Origin: Bradyrhizobium sp.
GTDB lineage: Bacteria > Pseudomonadota > Alphaproteobacteria > Rhizobiales > Xanthobacteraceae
DNA length: 64,000 bases
NCBI RefSeq assembly: GCF_027307225.1
Contig: NZ_DAHUXJ010000015.1
Span: 62,001-126,000, forward strand
Reading direction: 5' to 3'
Made by a program: the position numbers and the translations under genes. Below the pieces are notes generated by a model. It did not search any database. It saw only the letters and a program-made list of their open reading frames with translations, and was not told the DNA's origin. Below, one piece after another: positions 26,407-35,999 of the stretch (position 1 is its first letter; each line of letters opens with the position of its first letter).

Positions 26407-27935
26407 AAATCCGTGCTCAGATCGCAATGGTGATGAATCTGGACAAATGCATCGGGTGCCACACCTGCTCCGTCACCTGCAAGCAAGTGTGGACCTCCCG
26501 CCAAGGGATGGAATACGCTTGGTTCAACAACGTCGAGACCAAGCCCGGCATTGGCTACCCCAAGGATTGGGAAAACCAGGAGCGCTGGAACGGCGGCTGG
26601 AAGCGCAAGAAGAACGGCAAAATCGTGCCGAAGCAGGGCGGCCGGCTCGCGCTGCTTTCGAAAATATTCGCCAATCCGAACCTGCCGGAAATCGACGACT
26701 ATTACGAACCGTTCACCTTCGACTATGAACATTTGCAGAAGGCGCCTGAACTTGAAACCGCGCCTGTCGCGCGGCCGCTTTCGCTCGTTACCGGCCGGCC
26801 AATGGAAAAGATCGAGTGGGGCCCGAACTGGGAGGAAATCCTCGGCGGCGAATTCGACAAGCGCTCGAAGGACTACAATTTCGAAGCCGTTCAGAAGGAC
26901 ATTTACGGGCAGTTCGAAAACACTTTCATGATGTATCTGCCGCGGCTCTGCGAGCATTGCCTCAACCCGGCCTGCGTCGCCTCCTGCCCCTCCGGCTCCA
27001 TCTACAAGCGCGAGGAGGACGGTATCGTCCTCATCGACCAGGACAAGTGCCGCGGCTGGCGCATGTGCGTATCGGGCTGCCCCTACAAGAAGATCTATTA
27101 CAACTGGACCTCCGGCAAGGCGGAGAAGTGCATCTTCTGCTATCCACGCATCGAGGCCGGGCAGCCGACGGTTTGTTCGGAAACCTGCGTCGGCCGCATC
27201 CGCTATCTCGGCGTGCTGCTCTACGATGCCGACAGCATCGAGAAGGCGGCTTCCGTCGAAGACGAGCAGGACCTTTACGAGGCCCAGCTAAAGCTTTTCC
27301 TCGATCCGAACGATCCCGCCGTAGTGGAGCAGGCACGTGCCGACGGCATTGCTGACAACTGGATCGAGGCTGCCAGGCGCTCACCCACTTACAAGATGGC
27401 GGTAGACTGGAAGATCGCCTTCCCGCTCCATCCCGAATACCGCACACTGCCGATGGTCTGGTACGTGCCGCCGCTCTCGCCCATCCAGTCCCACGCCAAC
27501 GCCGGCGCGATCGAGACGGTCGGCGAAATCCCCGATGTGCGCTCGCTGCGCATCCCGGTGCGCTATCTCGCCAACCTACTCACCGCCGGCGCCGAAGCGC
27601 CGATCGTCTTGGCGCTGGAGCGGATGTTGGCCATGCGCATCTACTACCGCCAGCGTCAGCTCGGCGAGGGCGACGGCGAGGCGGCGCTGGCGCAGGCGGG
27701 ACTGTCGAAGGCGCAGGTGGAGGAGATGCACCGCTATCTCTCCATCGCCAACTATGAGGACCGCTTCGTCATTCCAACCAGCCACCGCGAAGAGGCAGAG
27801 GACGCCTATGGCCTGAAGGGCTCGTGCGGCTTCACCTTCGGCAATGGCTGCGACTTCGGGCCACCGCATTCGACCCTTTTCGGCGGCAAGATGGGGCGGC
27901 GCAAGCTGAACCCGATGCGGCCGCTCGACACGTGA
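26403..27935 (+). CDS. narH: Respiratory nitrate reductase beta subunit NarH
   Basis: The 510-residue electron-transfer subunit has four cysteine groups: CIGCHTCSVTC near residue 16, CEHCLNPACVASCP near 183, CRGWRMCVSGCP near 217 (a Trp replaces one Cys, which gives the 3Fe-4S centre of NarH) and CIFCYPRIEAGQPTVC near 244. It passes electrons from NarI to NarG. Confidence 0.97.
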   Translation: MKIRAQIAMVMNLDKCIGCHTCSVTCKQVWTSRQGMEYAWFNNVETKPGIGYPKDWENQERWNGGWKRKKNGKIVPKQGGRLALLSKIFANPNLPEIDDYYEPFTFDYEHLQKAPELETAPVARPLSLVTGRPMEKIEWGPNWEEILGGEFDKRSKDYNFEAVQKDIYGQFENTFMMYLPRLCEHCLNPACVASCPSGSIYKREEDGIVLIDQDKCRGWRMCVSGCPYKKIYYNWTSGKAEKCIFCYPRIEAGQPTVCSETCVGRIRYLGVLLYDADSIEKAASVEDEQDLYEAQLKLFLDPNDPAVVEQARADGIADNWIEAARRSPTYKMAVDWKIAFPLHPEYRTLPMVWYVPPLSPIQSHANAGAIETVGEIPDVRSLRIPVRYLANLLTAGAEAPIVLALERMLAMRIYYRQRQLGEGDGEAALAQAGLSKAQVEEMHRYLSIANYEDRFVIPTSHREEAEDAYGLKGSCGFTFGNGCDFGPPHSTLFGGKMGRRKLNPMRPLDT

Positions 27936-27945
27936 GGGCTGTACC

Positions 27946-28581
27946 ATGCTGATCTTCAGGGCTTTTAGCGCGCTGCTTTCCTATCCGAGCGTAGAGATGC
28001 GTCAGGCGCTGCCGGAGATTTCCGCTGTCATAACCAGTTCGCCGCTGGTCGCGGCAGGAGAGCGGCAGCAGCTTATCGATCTGATCGCCGAACTCCGCGA
28101 AGGTGATTTGCTGGCGGCGGAGGAACGCTATGTTGATTTGTTTGACAGGGGGCGGGCGCTGTCTCTACATTTGTTCGAGCATCTACATGGCGACGGACGC
28201 GACCGCGGCGCGGCCATGGTCGAGCTGAAGGCGCTCTATGCCGCCGCCGGCTTCGATCTCGCGACATCTGAACTGCCGGACTACCTGCCGGTCGTATTGG
28301 AATATCTCAGCCAGCGCGCCGTGGCAGAGGCGCGCGACATGCTCGCCGATTGCGCCCACATCCTCAACTCCATCGCGCGCTCGCTGATCGCCAGACAAAG
28401 TCGCTACGCGGCCGTGCCGCAGGCACTTCTGGTTATCGCTGGGGAAAAGCCGATCGACGCGTCTGATATCAAGTTCGTCCGCGAAGAACCCGAGGCCCTC
28501 GACCGCGATTGGGTCGAGCAACCGGCCTTCGCTGGAGCGCCCGAGATATCGACGCCTGCCTCCCGCGGGCGTCTATCCTGA
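27946..28581 (+). CDS. narJ: NarJ nitrate reductase assembly chaperone
   Basis: The 211-residue protein has the TorD/NarJ fold signatures SALLSYPSVEMRQALPEI, SLHLFEHLHGDGRDRG and LPDYLPVVLEYLSQ. It delivers molybdenum cofactor to NarG. It lies 10 bases after narH and 16 bases before narI. Confidence 0.93.
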   Translation: MLIFRAFSALLSYPSVEMRQALPEISAVITSSPLVAAGERQQLIDLIAELREGDLLAAEERYVDLFDRGRALSLHLFEHLHGDGRDRGAAMVELKALYAAAGFDLATSELPDYLPVVLEYLSQRAVAEARDMLADCAHILNSIARSLIARQSRYAAVPQALLVIAGEKPIDASDIKFVREEPEALDRDWVEQPAFAGAPEISTPASRGRLS

Positions 28582-28597
28582 GAGGGGAGATTTTCTG

Positions 28598-29317
28598 ATG
28601 CTCACCAATTCCTACGTGAATACGCTCCTCTTCGGGGTCTATCCCTATATCTGCCTCGTGGTGCTCCTGATCGGCAGTCTGATCCGCTTCGACCGTGAGC
28701 CATATACATGGAAAAGCGATTCCTCGCAGATGCTGCGCAAGCGCGAACTGCGCCTCGGCTCCAACTTTTTCCATTACGGCGTCATCATCGTCATCCTCGG
28801 TCATTTTGCTGGATTCCTCGCGCCCAACTGGGCGGTCGACTGGGCCCTGTCGCCTGTTGCGCACCAGCTGCTGGCGATGGTGGTCGGCGGCATCGCCGGT
28901 CTCGTCGCCATCATTGGCTTGACTATTTTAATTCACCGGCGGCTCGCCGACCCGCGCATCCGGCTGAACAGCCGCAAATGGGACATCGCCATCACCTTCA
29001 TGCTGTGGCTACAGCTTTTGCTCGGCCTTCTTACTGTGCCGCTCTCGGCCTATCATATGGATGGCGGGTTGTTCGAAACGCTGTGCAGTTACGTCAAGGG
29101 CGTCGTGACGCTCAATGCCGGGTCTGCGGCACTCATGGTCGACGTGCCGCTCACCTACAAGCTGCACATCCTACTCGGCTTCACGCTCTTCCTCGTCTCG
29201 CCCTTCACGCGCATGATCCATATCTGGAGCGGCGCCGGCGCACTCGCCTATCTGTTCAGGCCCTACCAGGTCGTGCGGACGCCGAAGACGCGTGCGAAGG
29301 AGCCGATCCGGTCATGA
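28598..29317 (+). CDS. narI: NarI nitrate reductase gamma subunit (cytochrome b)
   Basis: The 239-residue, five-TM protein oxidises quinol. Heme-ligand histidines appear in SNFFHYGVIIVILGHFAGF (about 55-73) and in the C-terminal KLHILLGFTLFLVSPFTRMIH region. LVVLLIGSLIRFDREPYTW near 21-39 is typical of NarI. Its stop overlaps the start of the parvulin gene. Confidence 0.95.
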   Translation: MLTNSYVNTLLFGVYPYICLVVLLIGSLIRFDREPYTWKSDSSQMLRKRELRLGSNFFHYGVIIVILGHFAGFLAPNWAVDWALSPVAHQLLAMVVGGIAGLVAIIGLTILIHRRLADPRIRLNSRKWDIAITFMLWLQLLLGLLTVPLSAYHMDGGLFETLCSYVKGVVTLNAGSAALMVDVPLTYKLHILLGFTLFLVSPFTRMIHIWSGAGALAYLFRPYQVVRTPKTRAKEPIRS

Positions 29318-30033
29318 GCGTCTCGGTGAATGGCGTCGACGTAGCCGCGGCTGCTGAAACTACCAGCGAGCTCAGCGCGGCACGGGAATTGCTCAGACAA
29401 CGGGCGGTCGCTGTCGGCATTCTCGATGCCACATCGACCGACGAAGGGACCATCGATCAAGCAATCGAAGAGCTGCTCGCACGCGAGATCGTGACGCCGA
29501 CTCCGATGGATGAGGAATGCCGACGCTATTACGACGCATATCCGCGGGATTTCGAAAGCGGTGATTTGGTGCATGCCCGCCACATTCTATTCCAGGTGAC
29601 CCCTGCGGTGAGCATCCCCGAGATTCGCGAGCGCGCGGAACAGACGCTGAACGAGTTGTTGCGGGAGCCCGAGCGCTTCGCATCCGTGGCGGCCGAAATG
29701 TCAAACTGCCCTTCTGGTCAGCACGGGGGCAATCTGGGGCAGATCGGCCGTGGTGACACGGTGCCGGAGTTCGAGAGGGCGATTTTTCGGTTGGGGCTAA
29801 CCGGCCTGCTGCGGGAGTTGGTAAAAACTCGTCATGGCTTCCACATCGTGGCCATCGATCAACGCATCCCTGGAAAGCGGCTGCCATTCGACGTGGTACG
29901 GGACGAAATCGCCGAACGCCTCCGCGCCATGGTCGAAGAAAAGGCGCTCCGGCAATACATCAGCGTTCTGGCAGGAAAGGCCGACATACAGGGCGCCGAC
30001 CTCAATGGAACGGAGATACCCCTGGTTCAATAA
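29314..30033 (+). CDS. PpiC/NifM-type peptidyl-prolyl isomerase
   Basis: The 239-residue cytosolic protein has a parvulin domain: VHARHILFQVTPA near residues 88-100, GGNLGQIGRGDTVPEFERAI near 142-161 and the end segment TRHGFHIVAIDQRIPG. No leader is seen. Parvulins of this type often end nar gene clusters and are thought to help fold the reductase (inference from position). It overlaps the narI stop by four bases. Confidence 0.88.
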   Translation: MSVSVNGVDVAAAAETTSELSAARELLRQRAVAVGILDATSTDEGTIDQAIEELLAREIVTPTPMDEECRRYYDAYPRDFESGDLVHARHILFQVTPAVSIPEIRERAEQTLNELLREPERFASVAAEMSNCPSGQHGGNLGQIGRGDTVPEFERAIFRLGLTGLLRELVKTRHGFHIVAIDQRIPGKRLPFDVVRDEIAERLRAMVEEKALRQYISVLAGKADIQGADLNGTEIPLVQ

Positions 30034-30100
30034 GAGCTTGCGTCGCTCGGCCTGGTAGGGCCCGGCTATTGCGGAAGTCGCTCAGGAGAATCGGTGCACC

Positions 30101-30373
30101 GTGCTTGGAGAGCTAATCGCGCAACTTGACCGTCCTGACGTCGCAAAGGGCGTCATGGCGACGCTTCATTTTGATGTCGCACGGCAGATCGAGCGTCGGG
30201 CAACCGTGGCGTGCATGCCGGTGACGGATTTTGTGGCAGGTGCGGTTCGTGAATTCCTCGAAAGTGCCGACGATGATCTGTGGTTTCAACTACTCACGAT
30301 CATCCGGAAATCCAGCGATCCTGGGCTTTCCGCCGTGCAGACGATTTTGACGTGGGCCGTCACGGAGCGATAG
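30101..30373 (+). CDS. Small protein of unknown function after the nar operon
   Basis: The 90-residue, acidic-to-neutral, soluble protein starts with GTG. Its text (LGELIAQLDRPDVAKGVMAT, then VREFLESADDDLWFQLL) reads like a real helical protein. It follows the parvulin gene by 67 bases on the same strand, so it could be the last gene of the series. No family is recognised. Confidence 0.5.
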   Translation: MLGELIAQLDRPDVAKGVMATLHFDVARQIERRATVACMPVTDFVAGAVREFLESADDDLWFQLLTIIRKSSDPGLSAVQTILTWAVTER

Positions 30374-30721
30374 TCGGAGCGTTCCAAAGAATGCATCGGT
30401 GAGGCCGGATTAGAGAAAGTTCCACTCTGTCGACCGAACCGGAGACAAAGCGTCCGCGTGAGAAACTTGGGCAGCTTACCGGTACGAAGAGATGCCCCGA
30501 ATCCGCTCCGGCGGAGGGAATCATACGCAACCACCGACACGACGAACCGCTGTTTGTCCTTGGTATGGTGGCGTGAGTGCTTGGCACGTTGTCCGGAGGT
30601 TCGCTACGTCGCGAAAACCCACTTGGCGGGAAGCCCCTGTTTTGTTATTGGCGGGCAGTCTAGGATCGCTGGGAAGCATCTTTATGGCCTGCCGTAGCGT
30701 TGCTGCAGCGCGGAACCGAGC
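30374..30721. other. No recognised gene
   Basis: A 348-base gap after the nar series. The open frames here have no domain-like sequence. I see no repeat, tRNA or terminator. Confidence 0.5.
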
Positions 30722-30937
30722 CTATTGGAGCTTGGTGGCGACAACCTGCCGGCCGCTGATCTTTGCATGGCAGTGACTGGGGATGCAGCCGGTCGGGATC
30801 GATGCGGCGGCGACTTGCTTCTTCGGCTGAAAACTGGTCGCAATCAGGGAAAGGAACCCGGCGATGCAGAGCGCGGTCACGGCGCAGATCCCGAAGGTGA
30901 CACCGCCTCGGAATAGCACCTGCCCCAACGCCCGCAT
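30722..30937 (-). CDS. Possible small single-TM protein
   Basis: About 71 residues from an ATG at 30937 that follows GGGAAAG. One hydrophobic stretch is seen (FRGGVTFGICAVTALCIAGF), then KKQVAAASIPTGCIPSHCHA. Codon third positions are mostly G/C, which favours coding. No family is recognised. Confidence 0.4.
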   Translation of the reverse strand: MRALGQVLFRGGVTFGICAVTALCIAGFLSLIATSFQPKKQVAAASIPTGCIPSHCHAKISGRQVVATKLQ

Positions 30938-31259
30938 GGTCTTTCCCAACATAAGTGGCACGACATGCGCATACCGCGAAACACTTAACTGATTGAGATA
31001 GTCCTGGCAGAAAGACAGCGTGCAGCGTCGCTGCTCTCTCTCGCGCGGTTTTTTCCTCGCCGACCTGCGCGGCTCGCTAAGTCGCCGGAAGTACAGGCTG
31101 AAGATAATACGCCCGTTTTCAACAAACCTCTCAAAGCTTTTGACCCCGCGTGGCTCTAAGGCGGACGCGCTGCCTAGCAATTGAAGTCGCTTGTTAAGCT
31201 TGATGTCTGCGACGGAGGTTAATTTCGGAACGGCACACGCTGACGGCCGGTGTGCGCGG

Positions 31260-31385
31260 TCAATGATGAGCGGTGCTTTGTGCGACGCGTGAGTCAGGAT
31301 GCGAAGGCATTGGCGCGCCCGCTATTGCCCAAACGCCAAGTGCGATTGCCGCAGCGGTCGCCAAGTAAGCTAGCGATTGCTTCAT
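31260..31385 (-). CDS. Possible 41-residue secreted or membrane peptide
   Basis: An ATG at 31385 opens a short frame: MKQSLAYLATAAAIALGVWA followed by IAGAPMP and a polar tail. This looks like a signal peptide or a single TM. The ATG overlaps the stop of a longer minus-strand ORF (31382-31813) as ATGA. The case is weak. Confidence 0.35.
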   Translation of the reverse strand: MKQSLAYLATAAAIALGVWAIAGAPMPSHPDSRVAQSTAHH

Positions 31386-31813
31386 CGTCTGGTTTCCGTC
31401 CCGCGCTGGAAGGTTAACAACTCAGCCGCGCGCGCAACAGTTGAACTATTGGCGAACATCACGCCGAAGAGTTCCACACGCCGCGACGTAGGCAGCCATT
31501 CATAGGAAGGGGCTCCGTAGCGGAGCTGTGCTCCATCCTTCGCGCCAAGGCGTAGGGGCATCGATCTTCCAGAATCGAGAGGCTTGAACCGAACAAGAGC
31601 GCTGATGAGGTGTTTTGGGGCGAGCCCGTCGAGGGCGTTTTGGAGTTCACGCCGCTTCGGTATCGAATATCGCACGGACGGCTGCAATAATCTGACTAGC
31701 GTCGATACGTGCCGATAGGGCTGGCTCAGTTGGCGGCCTCTCTCATTTCGAATGTCACCCGTACCGAAGAAATCTAACTGGTCATGTCGGTTGCTAGGGC
31801 TAGTGTCGAACAA
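31382..31813 (-). CDS. Doubtful hypothetical ORF
   Basis: A 143-residue frame with no recognised domain and no hydrophobic segment. It is listed because its stop overlaps the 41-residue ORF and the 30.4-32 kb region has no better gene. It may be a chance frame. Confidence 0.25.
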   Translation of the reverse strand: MFDTSPSNRHDQLDFFGTGDIRNERGRQLSQPYRHVSTLVRLLQPSVRYSIPKRRELQNALDGLAPKHLISALVRFKPLDSGRSMPLRLGAKDGAQLRYGAPSYEWLPTSRRVELFGVMFANSSTVARAAELLTFQRGTETRR

Positions 31814-31935
31814 ACAACTAAGCCGCTATCGTCGCGCAGTTAATTGTGACAAGCTGGCTGATCAAAGTACTCGGTGGCAAACATGGTCAAGAAAGCGTGG
31901 CTCCCTCCGGTGTTTTTTTGCAGGCCTGCCGCTCC

Positions 31936-31977
31936 AAAAAAAACAAAACGGCCCCGGATGTTCGACAGACCGGGCCC
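31936..31977 (-). terminator. Rho-independent terminator of the amidase gene
   Basis: On the minus strand a GC-rich hairpin (GGCCCGG/CCGGGGCC arms, one bulge, 12-base loop, about 31950-31976) is followed by GTTTTGTTTTTTTT. It lies 69 bases after the amidase stop and is the clearest terminator in the window. Confidence 0.75.
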
Positions 31978-32045
31978 TGGGGAAGGGGAAAAGTGTGCCG
32001 GTGTCAACAACGTCTGCATAGCAGAAAAACGAGCGAGATCGTCGT

Positions 32046-33530
32046 TCAGCCGTTCGTCACGCGCACCTTCGGCTTCCGTCCCGCGTTCCATTTGCCGTTG
32101 ATCGCCCGCTCGATCTGGGCTGCGAATTGCAGCAGCAGCCCATCATTGGCCTGCCTGGCGATCGCCTGGATGCCGAGCGGCAGCCCATTTTCATGTTCGG
32201 CAAGCGGCAGCGAGATCGCTGGGACACCGCAGAGGTTGGCGAGCGGTGTAAAGGCGAAGTTGCGCCATAGATTGCCGAACCAATCCAGTACCGACGGATT
32301 GTCTGATATCGTCAGGAATTCCTTCGTGCCGACTTTCGGGGTTGGCAGCGCGGTGACCGGCGTCAGGATGATATCCCATTCCTCGAAAAACGCCCCGAAG
32401 CCGCGCGAGGTAGTGTTGAAGACCGCCTGCATGCGCGCCCGCTCGGCAAAGCTCGTGTGCCGGCCGGCTTCCCAGATCCTGATATTGACGGGTTCGACGA
32501 GATCCGAAGGCGGCCTCTCCAGCCCGCGCGCCGCGAGCATATTGTCGATCACGATTGCGAAATTGCTTATGTAGCACGTGGTCTGGGCGTCAAAGGCCGC
32601 GCGACAATCGATCGCGGGAAACGCATAGTCCACATAATGGCCGAGACCTTCGAGGAAGCGCCCAACTCTCGTGAGTTCTGCCGCAATGTGCAGCGTCGCA
32701 CGATAGTCGCCGCACTGTGGTGAGAGCGCGATTCTGAGCTGTCGCGGATCGCGGTTGATGGTCTCGGTGTAGGGATCGGCGGACGTCCAGAACGGCATGA
32801 ATTCACCGGGCGCTGGGCCTCGGCAATGATCGACGAAGGCCGCGGTATCGCGCACTGAACGCGATTGGCAGCCTTGTATCGATACGAGCCCAGTCAGATC
32901 CGACAGATGCGGCGCGAGTGAGAACACGCCGCGCGAGACCTTCAGGCCGATGTTGCCGTTGACACCGGCCGGAATGCGGATCGAGCCTCCGCCGTCGGTC
33001 GCATGGGCGATCGGCACGACGCCGGCGGCGACCATGGCCGCGCTGCCAGCCGATGAACCGCAAGTGGTGTAGTCCGTATTCCAGGGGTTGCGCGTGACGT
33101 AGACGGCAGGATTGTCGGCCGAACTGCAAACGCCGAACTCCGGCGTCGTCGTCCGCCCAATCAGGTTCAGTCCCGCCTGGCGCATCTTCGTCGTCAGGAA
33201 CGCATCGGCGGTCGCGCGATTGCCGCGCATCAAGAGCGAGCCCATTTCCTGTAGGCGCCCCTTCATCGTCGGGCCCAGATCCTTCATCAGGAAGGGTAGG
33301 CCGGCGAACGGTCCTGCGAGATTCGCACCGTCCGCGCCGGGATCGGAGATTGCATCCTCAAACACCTCGACGACGCCCGACAGGCTTGGGTTGACCTTCG
33401 CAATGCCCGTGGCAGCCTGGCGCGCCAGTTCAGCTGCCGTCAGTTCGCCATTTTTGACGTGCTCAGCCAGCGCTACACCGTCGTGCTGCTCCCATTCGTC
33501 CCAGCTCATCGACGAAGTCATGCAATTCAT
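32046..33530 (-). CDS. Amidase signature (AS) family hydrolase
   Basis: The 494-residue protein has the AS-family Ser-cisSer-Lys triad: the Lys in PFLMKDLG near residues 82-89 and the serines in TTCGSSAGSAAMVAAG near 154-169. ATDGGGSIRIPAGVNGNIGLK completes the core. It hydrolyses an amide bond; the substrate is unknown. It is monocistronic, with a strong terminator after it and no link to the nitrogen genes beyond position. Confidence 0.88.
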   Translation of the reverse strand: MNCMTSSMSWDEWEQHDGVALAEHVKNGELTAAELARQAATGIAKVNPSLSGVVEVFEDAISDPGADGANLAGPFAGLPFLMKDLGPTMKGRLQEMGSLLMRGNRATADAFLTTKMRQAGLNLIGRTTTPEFGVCSSADNPAVYVTRNPWNTDYTTCGSSAGSAAMVAAGVVPIAHATDGGGSIRIPAGVNGNIGLKVSRGVFSLAPHLSDLTGLVSIQGCQSRSVRDTAAFVDHCRGPAPGEFMPFWTSADPYTETINRDPRQLRIALSPQCGDYRATLHIAAELTRVGRFLEGLGHYVDYAFPAIDCRAAFDAQTTCYISNFAIVIDNMLAARGLERPPSDLVEPVNIRIWEAGRHTSFAERARMQAVFNTTSRGFGAFFEEWDIILTPVTALPTPKVGTKEFLTISDNPSVLDWFGNLWRNFAFTPLANLCGVPAISLPLAEHENGLPLGIQAIARQANDGLLLQFAAQIERAINGKWNAGRKPKVRVTNG

Positions 33531-33730
33531 TTCCTTCGGTGCGACGACACCTTAGTTTCGCGACAGGCCGGGCGCTCAAAGGCGATAGCGCCACGATTGT
33601 AGAAGGCATGGCCTCAGGCCGGCACGATGCTCAACCGAGCTTCCTAACCATCGGTGCCAAGGTTCGTCGGTCTCGACCGGTCTTGTCAATTCGTTGATCG
33701 AGTCTCCAAGCTCAAACACGGCTAGGCGAT

Positions 33731-35524
33731 TCAGTACACGCGGGCCGTCGGCTCGATATATTGAATGTCCTTGCTCAAGGTGAAGGTATGGACGGGCCGA
33801 TAGTCCAAGCGGACATCTCCATTTTGATCCACCCAGGCGAGCGTGTGCTTCATCCAATTTTGGTCATCGCGCCTGGAGAAATCCTCGCGCGCGTGAGCCC
33901 CGCGGCTCTCGGTGCGGGCGATGGCCGAATCCACCAGAGCTGTCGCCTGAAGAAGGAGATTTTCGAATTCAAGGGTTTCGACCAAATCGGAATTCCAGAT
34001 CATCGATCTGTCCGACACGGCGATGTCGGACAGGCCGTTCCAGACTTCGCGCAAAGCTCCTTGGCCCTCCTGTAAGATGTTTCCAGTCCGGAACACCGTT
34101 GCGTAAGTTTGCATCGCGCGCTGCATCCGGAGCCGGAGAGCGGGGGTGGGCGTTCCGCCCTTCGCGTTGCGCAGCTTATCGAACCTGACCAACGTCGCTT
34201 CTCCGGCATCGGGTGGCAGCTTGGGCTGCGCAGCTTTGCCGATCAATGTTTCGGCGCAGCGCAGCGCGGCGGCTCGACCGAAGACGACGATATCGAGAAG
34301 TGAGTTGCAGCCAAGCCTGTTAGCTCCATGCACAGAAACGCAGGCGGCTTCCCCGACAGCCATCAAGCCGGGCACAATCGCGTCAGGATTGCTGTCGGAA
34401 GGCTGGACCGCCTCTCCGTGATAGTTCGTGGGGATGCCGCCCATGCAGTAGTGGGCGGTCGGTAGCACAGGGATCGGTTGTCGCGTGACGTCCACGCCGG
34501 AGAAAACGCGCGCCGATTCAGATATGCCCGGCAGCCGTTCATGCAGCATCACCGGGTCCAGGTGATCAAGATGCAGGTAGATGTGATCTTTTTTCGGACC
34601 GACGCCGCGCCCTTCGCGGATTTCCATCGTCATGGCCCGAGAGACGACGTCGCGTGACGCGAGATCCCGGGCGGAAGGAGCGTAGCGTTCCATGAAGCGT
34701 TCGCCCTCGGAATTCACGAGAAAGCCGCCTTCTCCGCGCGCACCTTCCGTGATCAGGCAGCCTGCCCCATAGATTCCGGTCGGATGAAACTGCATGAACT
34801 CCATGTCCTGCAATGGCAGGCCGGCGCGCAAGACCAAACCGCCTCCGTCGCCGGTGCAGGTGTGCGCAGACGTGCAGGAAAAATAGATTCTGCCGTAACC
34901 ACCAGTCGCCAGGATGACGGTCTGTGCACGGAAGCGATGCAGCGTTCCATCCATCAGCGACCAGGCAATGACGCCGCGGCACTCGCCCTCCACCATCATG
35001 AGGTCGAGGACAAAATATTCGACGAAGAACTCGGCACCGACGCGCAGGGCTTGCCCATAAAGCGTGTGAATCAAGGCGTGTCCCGTTCGATCCGCCGCAG
35101 CGCATGCGCGGGGGACCGGATTTTTGCCGAAGTCACTCATGTGACCACCGAACGGCCTCTGATAGATTTTTCCATCATCAGTACGGGAGAAGGGCATCCC
35201 CGCATGTTCCAGTTCGATGACGGTGGGGACGGCCTGCCGGCACATATATTCGATGGCATCTTGGTCGCCGAGCCAGTCGGACCCTTTGACCGTGTCGTAC
35301 ATATGCCATTGCCAACTGTCTTCGCCGATGTTGCCGAGACTGGCTGCAATGCCGCCCTGGGCTGCGACCGTATGGCTGCGTGTCGGAAACACCTTCGTGA
35401 TGCAGGCAGTCGTTAAACCAGCTTCGACGGCGCCCTGGGTGGCCCGCAAACCGGCACCGCCCGCGCCGACGACGACCACATCAAACGTATGGTCGATGAA
35501 TTCGTAAGCGCGTGTCGAACTCAC
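33731..35524 (-). CDS. sdhA: Succinate dehydrogenase flavoprotein subunit SdhA
   Basis: The 597-residue protein has the FAD fold [13 protein letters not shown], the covalent-FAD histidine H51 in [10 protein letters not shown], the [20 protein letters not shown] segment and the catalytic [13 protein letters not shown] region. It uses a GTG start after GAGGG. It stands alone on the minus strand: no sdhB, C or D is adjacent. sdhBCD genes lie on the plus strand from 62541 without an sdhA, so this may be their partner (inference). It could also be a second copy. Confidence 0.93.
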   Translation of the reverse strand: MSSTRAYEFIDHTFDVVVVGAGGAGLRATQGAVEAGLTTACITKVFPTRSHTVAAQGGIAASLGNIGEDSWQWHMYDTVKGSDWLGDQDAIEYMCRQAVPTVIELEHAGMPFSRTDDGKIYQRPFGGHMSDFGKNPVPRACAAADRTGHALIHTLYGQALRVGAEFFVEYFVLDLMMVEGECRGVIAWSLMDGTLHRFRAQTVILATGGYGRIYFSCTSAHTCTGDGGGLVLRAGLPLQDMEFMQFHPTGIYGAGCLITEGARGEGGFLVNSEGERFMERYAPSARDLASRDVVSRAMTMEIREGRGVGPKKDHIYLHLDHLDPVMLHERLPGISESARVFSGVDVTRQPIPVLPTAHYCMGGIPTNYHGEAVQPSDSNPDAIVPGLMAVGEAACVSVHGANRLGCNSLLDIVVFGRAAALRCAETLIGKAAQPKLPPDAGEATLVRFDKLRNAKGGTPTPALRLRMQRAMQTYATVFRTGNILQEGQGALREVWNGLSDIAVSDRSMIWNSDLVETLEFENLLLQATALVDSAIARTESRGAHAREDFSRRDDQNWMKHTLAWVDQNGDVRLDYRPVHTFTLSKDIQYIEPTARVY

Positions 35525-35678
35525 GTTGTCCCTCGACGCCTCGGATTGGATGCCGACAATTCATCGCGATACTTAGATTAGATGTTTTAGATATCACTTA
35601 TTGACAATATAACATGATTAATTAGGATGCAAGGATGATGTTTAGTAGTCGTTCGAATCTGGGTGGTGGGGCAATCCG

Positions 35679-35999
35679 ATGATCACAGCAGCTCAATTGC
35701 GGGCGGCCAGGGTGCTCCTCGGCCTCGATCAGCGCCGACTCGCAGAACTGTCCGGGCTTTCTGTGCCAACGATCCAGCGTATGGAGGCGAGTGAGGCCAT
35801 GGTTCGGGGCAATGTCGATTCGCTCGTGAAGTTGATTGCTGCTCTCGCCGCCGCCGGCATTGAATTGATAGACGAAGGGGCTGTCAGTAGCGCCGAGGGA
35901 CGCGGGGTGCGGCTGAAACACAATTCCGGATCGGCAAAAATCTATTTGAACAATCGGATAGAAAACCAAGCATCAAGCGGAACGAAGGCACGCACGTAA
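35679..35999 (+). CDS. XRE-family HTH regulator
   Basis: The 106-residue protein has a Cro/C1-type HTH: LRAARVLLGLDQRRLAELSG near residues 7-26 and SVPTIQRMEA near 28-37. A further region follows (VDSLVKLIAALAAAGIEL). The stop overlaps the hyfB ATG by one base, so it may regulate the Hyf-like operon. A close paralogue is at 48470-48790. Confidence 0.85.
   Translation: MITAAQLRAARVLLGLDQRRLAELSGLSVPTIQRMEASEAMVRGNVDSLVKLIAALAAAGIELIDEGAVSSAEGRGVRLKHNSGSAKIYLNNRIENQASSGTKART

Noticed and set aside
35640..35665. A tRNA-like GTTCGAATC stretch
   Set aside because: Flanking bases do not form a T-arm stem, and no cloverleaf fits.
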